Assembly: GCA_037957365.1 (NCBI GenBank)
Contig: JARHVA010002126.1
Span: 385,001 to 449,000, forward strand
Source of the DNA: Torreya grandis
Lineage: Eukaryota > Streptophyta > Pinopsida > Cupressales > Taxaceae
DNA: 64,000 nucleotides
Direction of reading: 5' to 3'
Below, piece after piece: positions 48,901 to 60,949 of the stretch (its first letter is position 1; each line of letters starts with the position of its first letter). Position numbers and translations under genes: made by a program. Under the pieces are notes generated by a model, which was not told where the DNA came from, searched no databases, and was given only the letters and a program-made list of their open reading frames with translations.

Positions 48901-50555
48901 AGTGCTCAATGAATAAGTTATTTCGTTGAATGCTCACACTAAATCTATAGGATTAGTTTACAATTATAGTGAAATAATTACTTTGTATTCCATGGTCATT
49001 TCATAGTGATTGACTTATAGCAATCAACTAGTGATAATTCTTTGATTAACTGAATTATAATTAATTCGTTAGACTATACTTAACTATAATTAGCTCTATT
49101 ATATATGTTATATGGACATTTTATGAAGTTATAATTATATTTCACATAGCTAGATGTTTATATATCATACGAGGTTTGCCCAATTTCCCAATAGCCCTAG
49201 AGTTTTGATGAGACTCAGATTTCTCTACATAAATTCTATAATTATATTTATTCTAACTTAGTGCAATATCACTAAATTTTCATAATATGAACATATATAC
49301 ATAAATCAATTACATGACCAAACCGAAATCTACTCATACTTCTCGATCCTTCTTTTTAAACCACCTTTCCACCCTACTATGCCTCTTCTTTTTTGCTTGG
49401 ATTTCTTCCCTTTTATTTCTTTCCAAAAGCTCTTCTCATAAAAACATGGCGTAGCCTCTCATTTTTGATATTTTTTCTTTGTTTTTGTTTCTCTTTTTTT
49501 TTATAAAATTAATATCTTACTTTTGCTTTTCCTCAATTTTAGACCTTTCCTTATTTTCTAATTATTTATTATTATTTTTCCTTTTTTTAATTTTTTTCTC
49601 TTAAAATATAGTTTATTATATTTTACTAATTTATCGTTAATTAAAATAATACGTATATTTGTAATTAAATTCTCAAATATTATGATGATTTAATGATAAA
49701 TTAATCAATAAATCTGAGTTTAAATCTAATTATGAAAATCATATTTCTTGAAACATTTAATAGCCATATATGCAAAAAGAAAAATTCACAAACCTATTAA
49801 AGTATGCTAGCAACCATTTTAAAATGAATATCTAATGAAAACAACATCAAAACGCATTATGCGAAGTATTTATTATGCATCTAACATGTGCTAGCTAATA
49901 TTGTGTGTGCATAGTTCTAGCCAGTTTCTTTGTTGTCCCTCAACAACTCCATCTATATCATACTCTCTAATGATACTCTTCTTTCATCATGCTCTGAGAG
50001 ATGAGTTTTCCTACGTCAACCTCACAACAAGTAGGTAGTTAGATAATAACATCATGATATACATACATCATAAAATGTAACTGAAATAATAAATCAACAT
50101 GTTCATAATATAAACATATACACTACAACTAACTCACAATAATGCAATCATGTAAATTAAGCAATATCTTACTATCCCATAATAACATATATCTCAAAGC
50201 TTAGTTAAAAATAACCAAATTAAATTTGTTAACTATAAATATCCACGGATAATCAAATAGTTTGCTTAGCAAGGAATTAGGTTGTAACAAAACAAGATTT
50301 GTGAGATTTTAGATTCACAAAAACACGTATTTAGAGTTTTGTGTGCTGCACTTATTTTCACATCTGGGTCCATATTCTTTGCACCCATTGCATTTGTAAG
50401 GTGAAAGGACCTCACAACACAAGTTCATGATAGTACCCTACACTTATTATCTTTGATAGGTCAAGCTCAACAAATGACAAAATGAATGGAAACAATAAAG
50501 ATTTCAATGTTAATGGCAAGAAAAAATACTTAACATAGAGGAAACGTCAAATAGT
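45946..50555. other. AT-rich sequence, probably beginning with a gypsy LTR
   Basis: The first part should be the 5' LTR of the minus-strand gypsy element, but with no second copy in the window its length cannot be fixed. No coding frame is supported. The strand is T/C-rich near 49320-49520. Confidence 0.4.
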
Positions 50556-52013
50556 TTGACTACATTTGTAGGACCCTTTGACCAATTCACCAAAAGGGCA
50601 ATGCAACGACTAGATAAGGTGCTCTATTTTCTTATACTATATAACAACTATTTGAATGTATCAAACATACATACATATATATTGAATATGTTTAGTTACA
50701 ATAGATATGGAATCACGTCGCCTTTCAACTGTTCTTTTCTAAATTTTTCATGGAAAGTGTTTATTCTCAAAGATTTGATGATGCCACTTGCACAATACAA
50801 TTAAATTTGGCATGTTTTTTTTGCCTTAAAATTATTTTTCAATTATGAAAAGAAAGGAATAATGTTATATCTAACCATATTTATATATATGTCTATTTTT
50901 ATATTGATAATAAAGTTTGTCATCTCTAATGTCATGCTTCAGATAAATTTGTGCAAGTTAAAATAATTTTTTTGAAGGTAGAGAATTCATAGTTTCTTTT
51001 GGACTATTGGGGAAGTGCCCCATATAATGTTAGTTGGGTTCTTTTGATGTCTCCCCATTGATGGCCTTCTCATAAGGTCATGGAGATGAAATCATGGTAG
51101 ATGCCACTTAAAAAGCAAACCATGTTCTTGGTGTCCTTTGTTTCATTATAGCAACAAAGGTGACAATAGGTTTGATCACTCTTTCCCTACCATCAATGAT
51201 TGCACAACTTAACAACAAAATACATTTCCTCATACAATCCTTGCAATCTCTCTATTCAAATAAGAATAACAAGAGGCAGAAAAAGACAAAATAACTATTA
51301 ATGATGGGTGAGATTCAATACATGATATGACAAATCCTCTTGATAATGGTGGTTGGAACATGTAACTCAATTCTCTTTATTTACTTTGATTGCTTTAATT
51401 TTAAAATAATTTTAAATTATATATTTTCTCTATATTCAATAGATTATAAATTATATTACTCTTAATATTATATCTTTTTATTGAAAATTTTATACTTAAA
51501 AAGTATTTATTTAATTTACATTAATTTATTAATATTTTAATTGTTTAAAATGATTTGAACTCCTTTTGTTCGGTAAAATAAAATCTTCTTTTAAAGTGTG
51601 ATGTTATTCTACTATTTAAACAAAAATTAATAATATATTATTTAGTATGATTGATAAGAGGCGCTTTTAAATTTTATGAAAATATTGTAATTTTTTAAAT
51701 ATGAAAAAACCGTGAAAATAAGCTACATTGTCAAACTCCACCCGAATCCATATGCAAAGTACATACATTCATATACATAGAGGAAGCGGCTATCCAGCAA
51801 TATATATAATGCACCATCATATCATTATAAACAGACATACATACCATCTTTAGTTACATTCGCGTCCCGCATGTTGTGAGTATAGAGCTGTACCAACCCA
51901 TCAAATAGAGTTATATTTGATGTGACAGCGTTTGTGTATAATATTATTATATTCATATCATACATATGATGGTGCATGTAATCACGACCTGCAATTGTGA
52001 TACAGTAAAGAAG
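50556..52013. other. AT-rich intergenic sequence downstream of the B3 gene
   Basis: On the minus strand near 51220-51050 there is a weak resemblance to a LINE C-terminal zinc-binding segment (TYCHLCCYNETKDTKNMVC), too weak to call. From about 51720 the composition changes toward that of the gene's flank. Confidence 0.3.
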
Positions 52014-52337
52014 TCAAAGTTTGTACAAATTGTGAACATGGATGAGGGGACGTGAAACGAATCTATACACTGCTTGTCTCATGCATTTCCGCTTCTTATT
52101 TTGTCCGTGAGCGGAGTAATAAACGAAAACGAAGGAAGCGGAAGCGGAGGCGGAGCTGCAATTGCGCTGCCACCGTATCATTGATAGCTTGTCCACCATT
52201 TCGTAATATTGTTTCTACATTCACAAATTATTTTGACCTCCTTCAAGAAATGCCGTGTACAGACTTTGTACGGTGGTCTTGTCGAAGAAAACTCGCCTGC
52301 AGTTTTAAGAGAGATTCACCTGGAACAGACATATGCT
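52014..52337 (-). other. Probable 3' untranslated region of the B3 gene
   Basis: Less AT-rich than the retroelement areas, with a purine-rich GGAAGC stretch near 52130-52160, and directly downstream of the coding end. The poly(A) site was not determined. Confidence 0.4.
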
Positions 52338-52525
52338 TCACAAATTGACCCCAAACAGCCTCACTCCTTTCTTGGAGAACGTATCTGCGGTATTCTGTAC
52401 TGGCCATGACTGCTTCCCCTTCATGCCGTTTCACAAATTGACCCCAAACAATCTCACTCCTTTATTTGAGCTCTTAACGGAAGCATTCTGTACGGGCCAT
52501 GACTGCTCGGGTGGGGGAGCCTTGA
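52338..52525 (-). repeat. 93-bp tandem duplication of the B3 gene's coding end
   Basis: 52338-52430 and 52431-52523 align with a constant offset of 93 bp. On the minus strand both encode QSWPVQN, a variable spacer, then [10 protein letters not shown] and a TGA stop. The copy nearer the gene (52431 and up) supplies the real C-terminus; the other lies past its stop. 93 bp is 31 codons, so the duplication is in frame. Confidence 0.9.
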
Positions 52526-53624
52526 GTTGCATAAAATCCAGAGGTTCCCTAGCGGAATTCTGCACCTCCTCTGCATGGAAACGCATATCCATCCTCAGAG
52601 GCTGAGGCTGAGGCTGAGGCTGGCGAGCGTCCATCTGCTCCGCCCACATGGGAGAGGGGCGGCTCGATGCTTCGCCGCTATTCGCCGACCACACGACCGA
52701 CATCCACTCTGAAAAGGCGTTTAAATGTTGAGGTTGGCCCAGCTTGCCCCCACCCGCGCGAATGCTAAGGCCGTGATATTGGAAAGGAGCGTATTGAAAG
52801 GCGGGGGAGGTTGAGAGTCCCCGCAGAAGCGCTGCTTTGGTGGGCTGAAGGGCGCAAGGCTGCCGCTTCCAGCTGATGAAAGGCCGCTCTACATCTTGGG
52901 CGTCGGTTCCTCTCTCGAAGGAGCCAATATCCCCTGCATCCAGCTTTTTCTCTTTGACGAAGCGGCTCCATCCTTTGGTGAGCACGTAGCTCTGGCTGCT
53001 GTTCCAGTATGAGTATGGGAACCTCCATGTTTTGCCTGTGTTGTCCTCAAAATTGAGCAGCAATCCTTTCTCGTTGGCATTGGTGTCCAGCGGAAAGTAT
53101 TTCTCGGCGTGCTGCTTGGGAATGACCAGCCGGTTGAGCTTCCCCACATCGCTGGGAGTGACCACCTTATCAAACATATGTTCTCTACTCGATTTCTCTT
53201 TTCCTGAAGGCCTCTCACTCTTCTCGGAAGCTTCACCTCCTCCCTTTTCTTCGTTACCGTCCCTTCGTACTCCATCAATAACCGAAACGGCATGGGCATT
53301 CTTGACCAGTTCCCCAGTAGAATGTTCGCTAAGAAACGTCAGAGTTTCCGGATGGCTTTCTTCGGCACGCTTGAAATTGCTGATGGTTGCCTGTCGTTGG
53401 ACATTAGAACAGCCAAGTTCCTCTTCCTGGTTGAATGTACAAAGCCCTACTCGCGGCCGGTGGCTCTGATAAACTTGGGCTTCCCACCGTCCATTCGGGC
53501 GAGGAACCACGCCTTCAAACTGGGACGGAAGAAATTTTCCTTGACCACTTTGGTCAAAATTTCTCATATCCTGTCTGCTACTGCCGTTCCACAGTTGGAA
53601 CAAAATTCTCGTTCTGCTTCCCAT
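52431..53624 (-). CDS. B3 transcription factor, RAV/NGATHA type, with eroded AP2 domain
   Basis: A nuclear DNA-binding protein of the RAV/NGATHA group, taken here from the first in-frame ATG (53624), 397 aa. Residues 36-84 are an AP2 relic: [17 protein letters not shown] is clear, but the RVWLGTF strand reads RVGLCTF and about six residues of the following helix are missing before SNFK. Residues 151-253 are an intact B3 domain ([40 protein letters not shown]). WRFPYSYW and DIGSF deviate from the usual WRFRYSYW and DIVSF. A PQPQPQP run comes from a GAGGCT repeat. The protein ends in RLFGVNL, the B3 repression motif that recruits TOPLESS-type corepressors. The frame stays open upstream to 53834 without ATG, and RMGS at the chosen start matches an internal RAV motif, so the true N-terminus may lie upstream. 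It may be functional or an early pseudogene. Confidence 0.85.
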   Translation of the reverse strand: MGSRTRILFQLWNGSSRQDMRNFDQSGQGKFLPSQFEGVVPRPNGRWEAQVYQSHRPRVGLCTFNQEEELGCSNVQRQATISNFKRAEESHPETLTFLSEHSTGELVKNAHAVSVIDGVRRDGNEEKGGGEASEKSERPSGKEKSSREHMFDKVVTPSDVGKLNRLVIPKQHAEKYFPLDTNANEKGLLLNFEDNTGKTWRFPYSYWNSSQSYVLTKGWSRFVKEKKLDAGDIGSFERGTDAQDVERPFISWKRQPCALQPTKAALLRGLSTSPAFQYAPFQYHGLSIRAGGGKLGQPQHLNAFSEWMSVVWSANSGEASSRPSPMWAEQMDARQPQPQPQPLRMDMRFHAEEVQNSAREPLDFMQLKAPPPEQSWPVQNASVKSSNKGVRLFGVNL

Positions 53625-53697
53625 CCTTTCCAAATCTCTGTTTCTCTCGCCACAATTTTCCTCCAATATTCTGTAATCATTCACATTGTTTCTCCAA

Positions 53698-53886
53698 TCA
53701 ATGAACGCAATCGTAGTGGCGCTTCTGAATGTACCTTTTTTTTCGAGTATCCTCTCCACATTTTCTACTGTACACTGGCGTTCCAATATATTTGGAACCA
53801 CTTGTATAACGTTCTGCGTCTTCTGTCGGGAAGGCTATACTTACGTGAAGGCAATTTAGATCCCTCGGCCCTCCCTGCAAGTCCAT
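53698..53886 (-). other. Upstream 62-codon frame in the B3 gene leader
   Basis: An ATG at 53886 opens MDLQGGPRDLNCLHVS and stops at 53698, in a different frame from the B3 coding region and 74 bp before its first ATG. It could be an upstream ORF that lowers translation, or the original N-terminus disconnected by a frameshift. No similarity to a RAV N-terminus is evident. Confidence 0.35.
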
Positions 53887-54054
53887 CAGATGAAAACAGA
53901 AGCAAAAAAATTGCAGATACTACAGAGGCCTACTAATTGAGTTGGTCAGGCCAAGTGGCAAAATGTGGAAAAGCAACTGCAGAAAACACTTAAAAGTGGT
54001 CAGCACTGGCAGCGTTCAACCGTTTGTCCACAACACACACTCCAACAGTATATT

Positions 54055-54061
<7 letters not shown>
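53887..54061 (-). promoter_or_regulatory. Probable upstream region of the B3 gene
   Basis: Moderate GC and CpG-containing, bounded by a TA microsatellite at 54062. No specific box is asserted. Confidence 0.3.

Positions 54062-54090
<29 letters not shown>
54062..54090. repeat. TA dinucleotide microsatellite
   Basis: About fourteen TA units, preceded by GTGTGT. Confidence 0.95.
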
Positions 54091-54093
<3 letters not shown>

Positions 54094-55089
54094 ATGACGT
54101 GAAGAATTGATCGCTTAAATTCATTAATAAAGTCGCCTAATGTTTATATATTCTTAAATTAAGGCGGCTAGACGAGTGATTGAATACATGCGTTGGAATC
54201 TTCTCCACCGTCTGTGATTTAACACTTTGACTGCCAATTACTCTGATTCCCCACTCCTCTTCACATCCGCCTTCACTTCACATTACCTAACGTCGACTTC
54301 TTAAAAATTTCCAGTTGATTAGGTTAGAATATTAAACACACGGGGAAGAAACGTTACAAATATGATCGGTTTATACCTAAAATTTTAACAATATACTTTG
54401 ATCTATCTACTCGCTTTCCGGTGGGGTAGGGGGAACATTCTGCTCGAAGATTTTTTTAATAATTCAGTCCTTTGATTTAGGGGGAACATTAACAATATAC
54501 ACAGAGATCAAATTTGAAGGCGTTAATGCCCCTCTCAACTTTTCGTAGGAGGGTGATATTTAAAATATATTCTAGACCCGAAAAATAAATAAATTATATC
54601 TTCGTTAGTATATAGAAAGGTAACATTTATGAGATATTCTAAACAAAAATAAAATAAAATAATTTTCTTCATCCCAAAGTGCAAACGAAATTCATCATTC
54701 ACATTAAAAGGAGCGTGTTTTGATTACGTATTATATATCAATTTAAACTTCTTTTAACCTTTTTTTTTAAATTTTAATATTTACATGTGTTATTATTAAT
54801 AAATAATTTTTTGTTGATGATGAATAGAATGGCACCGAAACGAGTCCAAAGTTTATAATAAAGTATATATTTTGAAAATCCCCTTCAACCCAATATTTTT
54901 CTACAAGTAAATGTTTCTTACTATAACAATTACATTCCCTCTAAAGATTTAGTTGACATGTGGATTATACACCACTACAAGCCCTTGGGATTCCAATTAA
55001 TTGGAGTTTGCAACCTCCCTAAGGGTTTTTACTTATTTTTCTTAAAGGAATTGTCACAAGTGCAACTTTTTCTTACCTAGTCGAGTTGT
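54091..55089. other. Intergenic sequence upstream of the B3 gene
   Basis: No gene supported. Contains a duplicated 'gggggaacatt' (about 54428 and 54480). Confidence 0.4.
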
Positions 55090-56425
55090 TGATTCTTTCA
55101 AAAAAACCCTTATGATAGTGTTCTCATGGCCCTATAACTTCAACATTTATGAGCAAACATCTCTCAAGGTATGGATTTGGTCAAGTTACCTGGTCTCCCA
55201 ATTCTTTCACGGTCTTTTATTTCCAAGATTTTCAAACCCATAGGGTGTGTGCTTTGAAACAAAATGATTTTTTTTTAATAAATTTTGCATGTCGAATAAG
55301 CATATTTGTGATAAGGTTGATTTGATGAAAGATTCGAAAGAGTCTATCGATATTAAAATAGGAGCGAAATACTTTTCATACAAATCCACCTATATTAACC
55401 TTCTGAACACATGTTTTCGATGTCAATCACTTGACTATAGGATTTGTGGTTGTCCCCTCATGGTCTACTCAAGGCCACATGCTAAACAAGTACCATGTGA
55501 AAATTCAAAATGTGGTTGAAAAAATGATGGGTAGACTAGTGCTACATACAAGAAAGCCTTTGCTAATCTCATTTCCAATAGTAAATCCTAATACATTGTG
55601 AAAAAAGTGGAGAGTTTCATTCCCCCTCCCTTCCTTATTCTTCAACCTTATGGCCCACTAACTGCCCCTTAGAGCTAAGTTTTTCAAGAAAATCATATGA
55701 TATTAGTAATTCTAGGGTTGGGACTTCCTCAACTAGCGCTAAACACATGTGGAAATCACATAATCCAACTCACAACAATAAAGACTCCCCTTAGGAAGAT
55801 AATGGGGCTAAACACCACTCCATTTCACTAGGGGAATTTATAGTCACACCAACAACCTTTATCAAGTAATCATTTTGTCATGTTGGGTTTAAAGGAATAA
55901 TTTTGGGGATGGGAAAGGATAAATACATGTGGAATATTTTTCTCATTAAATATGCTCTCCTAGAATGTACAAGCTCTCACAAAATCCTGTCAATTTTTTT
56001 TGTATGATCATTTTTTCAACAATTAAGTATATTGGATTTTATATGTTCACAAGACGTAAAAAATTATAAGTTTATTCTAAAAAATTCTTAATAATTATTT
56101 GGTTAACATTTCGCATAAATATGGGTGTGGCAGTGACAATATTTTTATTTCCCTTTAACTTGTTGCGTTAATTGTTTCCTTGGGAGAAGAACAATCAGGT
56201 TAGATTATCTAGATGATCCTTGAAATCAACTATCATTCTTTAGGGATCATTAATGTTTATGACCCTAATGATGGCTCTGAAAAAACACCGTTATGTCATT
56301 GGCTAATAGGTAATCTATATTTTTCTAGCTATATAATTTGTGGCAAATTTAATATGATTAAATCCAACACAACTAGTTTTAACGTTTTATTGGATGTAAA
56401 ATATAAACATTTTTTTAAAACGATA
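55090..56425 (+). pseudogene. LINE (L1-type) fragment: ORF1 end and endonuclease
   Basis: Near 55180-55250 a DUF4283-like piece reads KLPGLPILSRSFISKIFKPI. A CCHC-like knuckle follows at 55408-55455 (CFRCQSLDYRICGC, with the His position now Tyr). From 56213 comes an exo/endonuclease piece, GIINVYDPNDGSEK, and then YIICGKFNMIKS, matching 'GIINVYAPN' and 'GDFNMI' with Asp to Lys. The order (ORF1 then endonuclease) fits a plant L1. The reverse transcriptase is absent; homology ends just before the MITE-like repeats at 56433. Many stops. Confidence 0.7.
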
Positions 56426-56432
56426 TATATAT

Positions 56433-56550
56433 ACATTTAAAACATTTCCCTTCATATATTATGGAAATTATTGTAAAAATATTAAATAGTATTTGATATT
56501 TCATATTTTAATAAAAATTTCCATAATATATGAAGGGAAATGTTTTAAAT

Positions 56551-56552
<2 letters not shown>
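56433..56552. mobile_element. MITE-like inverted-repeat element A
   Basis: Left arm CATTTAAAACATTTCCCTTC and continuing to the ATATTATGGAAAT block; right arm (56511-56552) is its reverse complement over about 33 bp. Length about 120 bp. Flanked by TA-rich sequence on both sides, consistent with TA target-site use. No transposase. Confidence 0.8.

Positions 56553-56604
<52 letters not shown>
56553..56604. repeat. TA microsatellite between the two MITE-like elements
   Basis: About 26 TA units, with GGA on the left and TCC on the right, so the junctions themselves are inverted. Confidence 0.95.
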
Positions 56605-56606
<2 letters not shown>

Positions 56607-56793
56607 ATTTAAAACATTTCCCTTCATATATTATGAAAACTTTTATAAAAATATGATATTAAAAAATATTATATATATATATATATATATCATTAATTTT
56701 TTTAATTTTTTAATATTTCATATATATTTAGTATTTGATATTTCATATTTTTATAAGAATTTCCATAATATATGAAGGGAATGTTTTAAATGG
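56605..56793. mobile_element. MITE-like inverted-repeat element B
   Basis: Same terminal arms as element A (CCATTTAAAACATTTCCCTT on the left, its complement at 56760-56793), but a longer centre that holds another TA run near 56670-56690. Together A, the TA tract and B form a large nested palindrome. Confidence 0.8.
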
Positions 56794-59700
56794 ATAAGTA
56801 TTGTGAAAATTTTTACCTAATCAACAATGTTAGTGGTAACATTTAACTTTTTTTTCTATACGTTTCTTAATCACTAAATTACATACAACTAAGATATTTG
56901 TGTAAGTTTTAGTTATTGGTTTAAATTAGGTATTATTAGTATATTTTGTGGTTTGTCATGATGTTCCTCTTCTTCTATCTCTTTCCTTTCTCTATACTCT
57001 TAGTTTTATGATCTTGTGATGGTATTTTCTTAATTGTACACATAACATTTTGACACTTACAAACATGAAGTTTATGTTTCTAGGTTTTATGTGGTTCTAG
57101 TTAGTTATGGTACATATGTGAATGCAGTCACATCCTTTTTATTTTAAACCATTTGATAGTGTTTTACAATAGATTCGTAATTTGGATTCATGCCATCCAT
57201 GAATACACAATCATCTTAGTGCATTTAAGCATCTAAATATTATTTGAAAAATAATTTGGAATTTATTATTTACAAGAATTTATTGAGCATCTAAAATTAT
57301 TTTAGAGAAATAAATAAATCATTAAAACATTCATTGTGGTGTTAAAGTTCATATGAGCAACACATTGCATTATATTGATTTGCATTCTTAATGAATTATT
57401 GTAATTATTTGAGCATTATTTTTAATATTTTAAACTCTTAAGGGATTTTAAAAATATCAATGAAGCTTAAATGTTCCTTTGTGCAATGCAAAACCTAAAA
57501 TGCATTATTTTCCTTACTATTTTAGATCTAGATACCTAGTTAGGGAAAGGAGTATAAGTGTATTTTAATGGTGATCAAATCAAAGTTTTAAAAAATGAGA
57601 AAAGTTATGAGTGTATGCAAGTGAAAGTTAAGCTGATTTATAAATCATCTAGCTCTACTGCTTGCAGATACTTATATGATTTGGGTCATGACCAATATGG
57701 ATTTGTTAAACCTACCTAAAGGATCTCTTATCACATGATCTTAGTAGAGAGGGTTATAAAACCTCTAATCAAGTAAAACCACACAATAACCCTAGTTAAG
57801 CCTATAATGCAATAATAAGTAAATCTAGTCTAGTGCTCACTAAAGCTTGTGGCACAAATGTGGGATAAACATAAATAATAATAGTGCAAATCAAAACTCT
57901 ACTCAAATCAATGTAGAGGTAATCCTAAGCAAGGATAAATAATACATTAATTAACCATTACTTGTGCAAATCTATTTAAAATAAAGGAGTGAGAGTTATG
58001 AATACTTACCTTGAAGACAAACCCATTGAGCCTCAACCTCTCCCTTGGTGAATGGTGCTTTGAAAGAAGTTTTTGTGTATTTTTGAGGAAGCTAGGTATG
58101 GATAATGGACTATAGTCTAGCCAAAAACCTCCTAGTGAAACTCAAGCTTTCACAAGATAAAATTTCTCCTCCAAGTATAAAACCCTAAGCAATGACTCGT
58201 CAAGTAGAATGGCATAAATACATACTTTAAATAAGAGCAAATGAATGATTATCTCTCTTGTAAATGAAGTGAAATGGGGTATATATATCTTTGAATTGAC
58301 TCTAAGCCATTTCAAAATTTTAGCTGATGCAGTTACCCTGATCAATCTTGTTAGGTGAGAAATAGAGTCTTTAGGCCTTGAACTAAGTTGGCTTAGGCTG
58401 AATCGGTCTTATAACATGTGATACTCCTAGAATGAGGTCACCCCATTTGAATAAATTTGGTAGATAGTTAAAAAGGGTTTTACTTAGGTAGGGGATATTT
58501 GAGGCAGTGAGCTGCTTAGAGAAGAGTGTGAATGATGTGTCAAAGCTTAGGGAAACATATAGGAGGGACTTGTATTGGTTTGAAGTGGTGGCATAGGAAA
58601 AAATATTTTGAAGCACCTAAGGTCTATCCACCCCTTTCCCAGTTCATCTTTTAAGGCATGCACTTAGAGGGATTGAGACTTGATGGGTTCCTGCAAGAGA
58701 TAAAATATCAGTAATTGATAAAGTTTAAAAATATTATGTGTATATATATGCCCTACTCAAATCTCATCACATGCCACATAATTTTAACATGGGATGGTGA
58801 TTCGAGAAAAGAACATAGCAATAAATCATGATGAGCTAAATAAATTGTAGTATAAAGCATAATAAATGTAAAATTTAAATGACTAAAATGAAATAACTAA
58901 AATAAGTTTGAAACTATCATACCTTGACTTAACTTAATCTCTAAATGGTTGTCTATTGTATTTTTAGTTTTGATCTTGAAGGGTGTGTAGACTTCTTTGA
59001 ACAAAAACTAAAGAATAAAAGAAAAAAATGCTATAAACTTTGCTTAACATAGCAAATCACTTGGATAATAGGTGAGCTAGGGTGACAAATGCTAGTTTTA
59101 GAACCAAAAGACCAAGAAAAAATGAAAAAAATGAGATTAAATCAAGTAACCAAAATGCCAAGGCTACAAAATTATCAAAAAAATCAAACAAAATGTACCC
59201 TACATAAGAAAAGTAATAAATTAGATCAAACTAAGGATACAAGAAACTACAATAATAAATCTAACATCAATGTAAAAGAAGTAAAAAACATTCTTAAATA
59301 AATATATAAAGAAGACATAAAGGAAGAAAACATTGATGAGTGAGAAGTAACAATCCAAACTCAGTCATCAATGGAAAAAGTACAAAATAGAGAAATGAAA
59401 CTAGTTACCCACAAAAAGAATGATAAGTAATGTTATAAATTTTAAAATGAAACTAAGGAAATTATAGAAAGGTAAAGTAATGGTGTAAAAAAATAATCCA
59501 TAGTCACTCAAGCATAATTTTTAATTCTAAAAATAGATAAAACCAAAACAAAGTAATGTTAACATGTTTTAAGATGTGAAGAAGAGGGATTATAGAAGTA
59601 GGGAAACATAGTTAGAATTAAACTTGGATATCAAGGGGGGAATGAAATGGGTGGTGAGAGAGATGTAGGAAATATCAAGGTATAGAAACTTTTTTATCAA

Positions 59701-60890
59701 AGTGAAGACACTGAAATTAAGTTTGTCAAAGCAAGAGGACTTTCAACATTAAGTACTCTAAATAAATTTTCCTAACCACATAAATCTTGGGTTATCTAAT
59801 GAAGTATGAATATCATCCCATAAAGGTTATATGCATGTCATTTATCATGGACCTATCTTCCCACAATGTGTTCCTCATTCCTTAGGACCTCTTACAGAGT
59901 CATTGGTTTATTGTGAATATTGGATACTTGCATGAGAAATTAGGTAGCATTATAGATAATTTTGAATTCCCATATCCTAATCTACTGGCCTACCACACCC
60001 CAATGGACCTCATCTCTATTATGAGTCCAGCTATGGAGTTTGATCTTTGATTAGGAATATGAGATGTGTTATGAATCACATCTTTCATTGTGATTTTGAA
60101 TTTTTGATTTTTGATTTTTCTTTTTTATCATTAACTTTTGTTTAAAATAATTTGGATTTTAAATTTTTGATATATTTTCTATTCCTCCTCCATACAGATT
60201 CATAGAACCAAACATGGGTGCTAAAAATAAAGAAGAAAATAATTTATTTTGTAAAATAACAAACTTATAATCAAAGAGAAAAAGTTACAATTGGATTTAT
60301 GAAATAAAATATATTCATGAGGAAGACGGGGTCCTATTTGTGATATTACAATTCAACTCATGTATTAAATGAAAATAATAAATAAAAACCAAAAGACTGA
60401 ATATGGGTACTAAGATTTGAGTATAGAATGGACTACTAAAAATGACAGATATTTAGAGAAGTCTTGAAATAAGTGTTAGTATTTATGGTATATGGAATTA
60501 TGAAAATAAAGGAGATATTTAAGCAAAATATTTATTTAGAAATTATGCATTAGCAGTTTATTTGAAAACAAGTCCTTCATTAGTTTTTAGATGATAAGTG
60601 CTAGGACCAAGAGTGTCATTTACTAAGTAAGGGGTACAACATTTTTGGGCATATTTTGCTTCATTATCATGTGCATAATATAATTTAAAAACTAAATCAC
60701 CAAAATTAAAATTTCATACTTTGACCTATTTATTATGTTGTTTATCAATGTGAGCCTTGTATTGGCAGTTATGTTGTAAAGTGGCCATACGGTGCTCGTA
60801 AAAAAAGTCTAAAGCATGGAGATTAGATTCACATAATTATTCATCAATAATTATACCATGAAGAGATATGTAAATATGGGAGTTCAAATT
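56794..60890. other. AT-rich intergenic sequence
   Basis: Only short open frames without recognised motifs (for example 59089-59301, Lys/Asn/Gln-rich). From about 60200 it may be the 3' untranslated part of the Tat-type element that follows on the minus strand. Confidence 0.4.
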
Positions 60891-60949
60891 ATAATGGTAA
60901 TAATAATTCTAAACCATATACGAGTGAGAATGGTGATACCCTAGTGGTA

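Noticed and set aside
51050..51220. LINE reverse-transcriptase zinc-binding tail on the minus strand
   Set aside because: A Cys/His-like pattern is present but too weak and broken to support a feature.
53625..53801. Start of the B3 protein at 53801
   Set aside because: The codon there is GTG, not ATG. It is only the start of an open stretch, so it was not used as the annotated start.
53292..53936. Long plus-strand open frame (about 214 codons) opposite the B3 gene
   Set aside because: It is antisense to the conserved B3 and AP2-relic coding sequence, has no recognisable motif, and is expected from the codon composition of the real gene.
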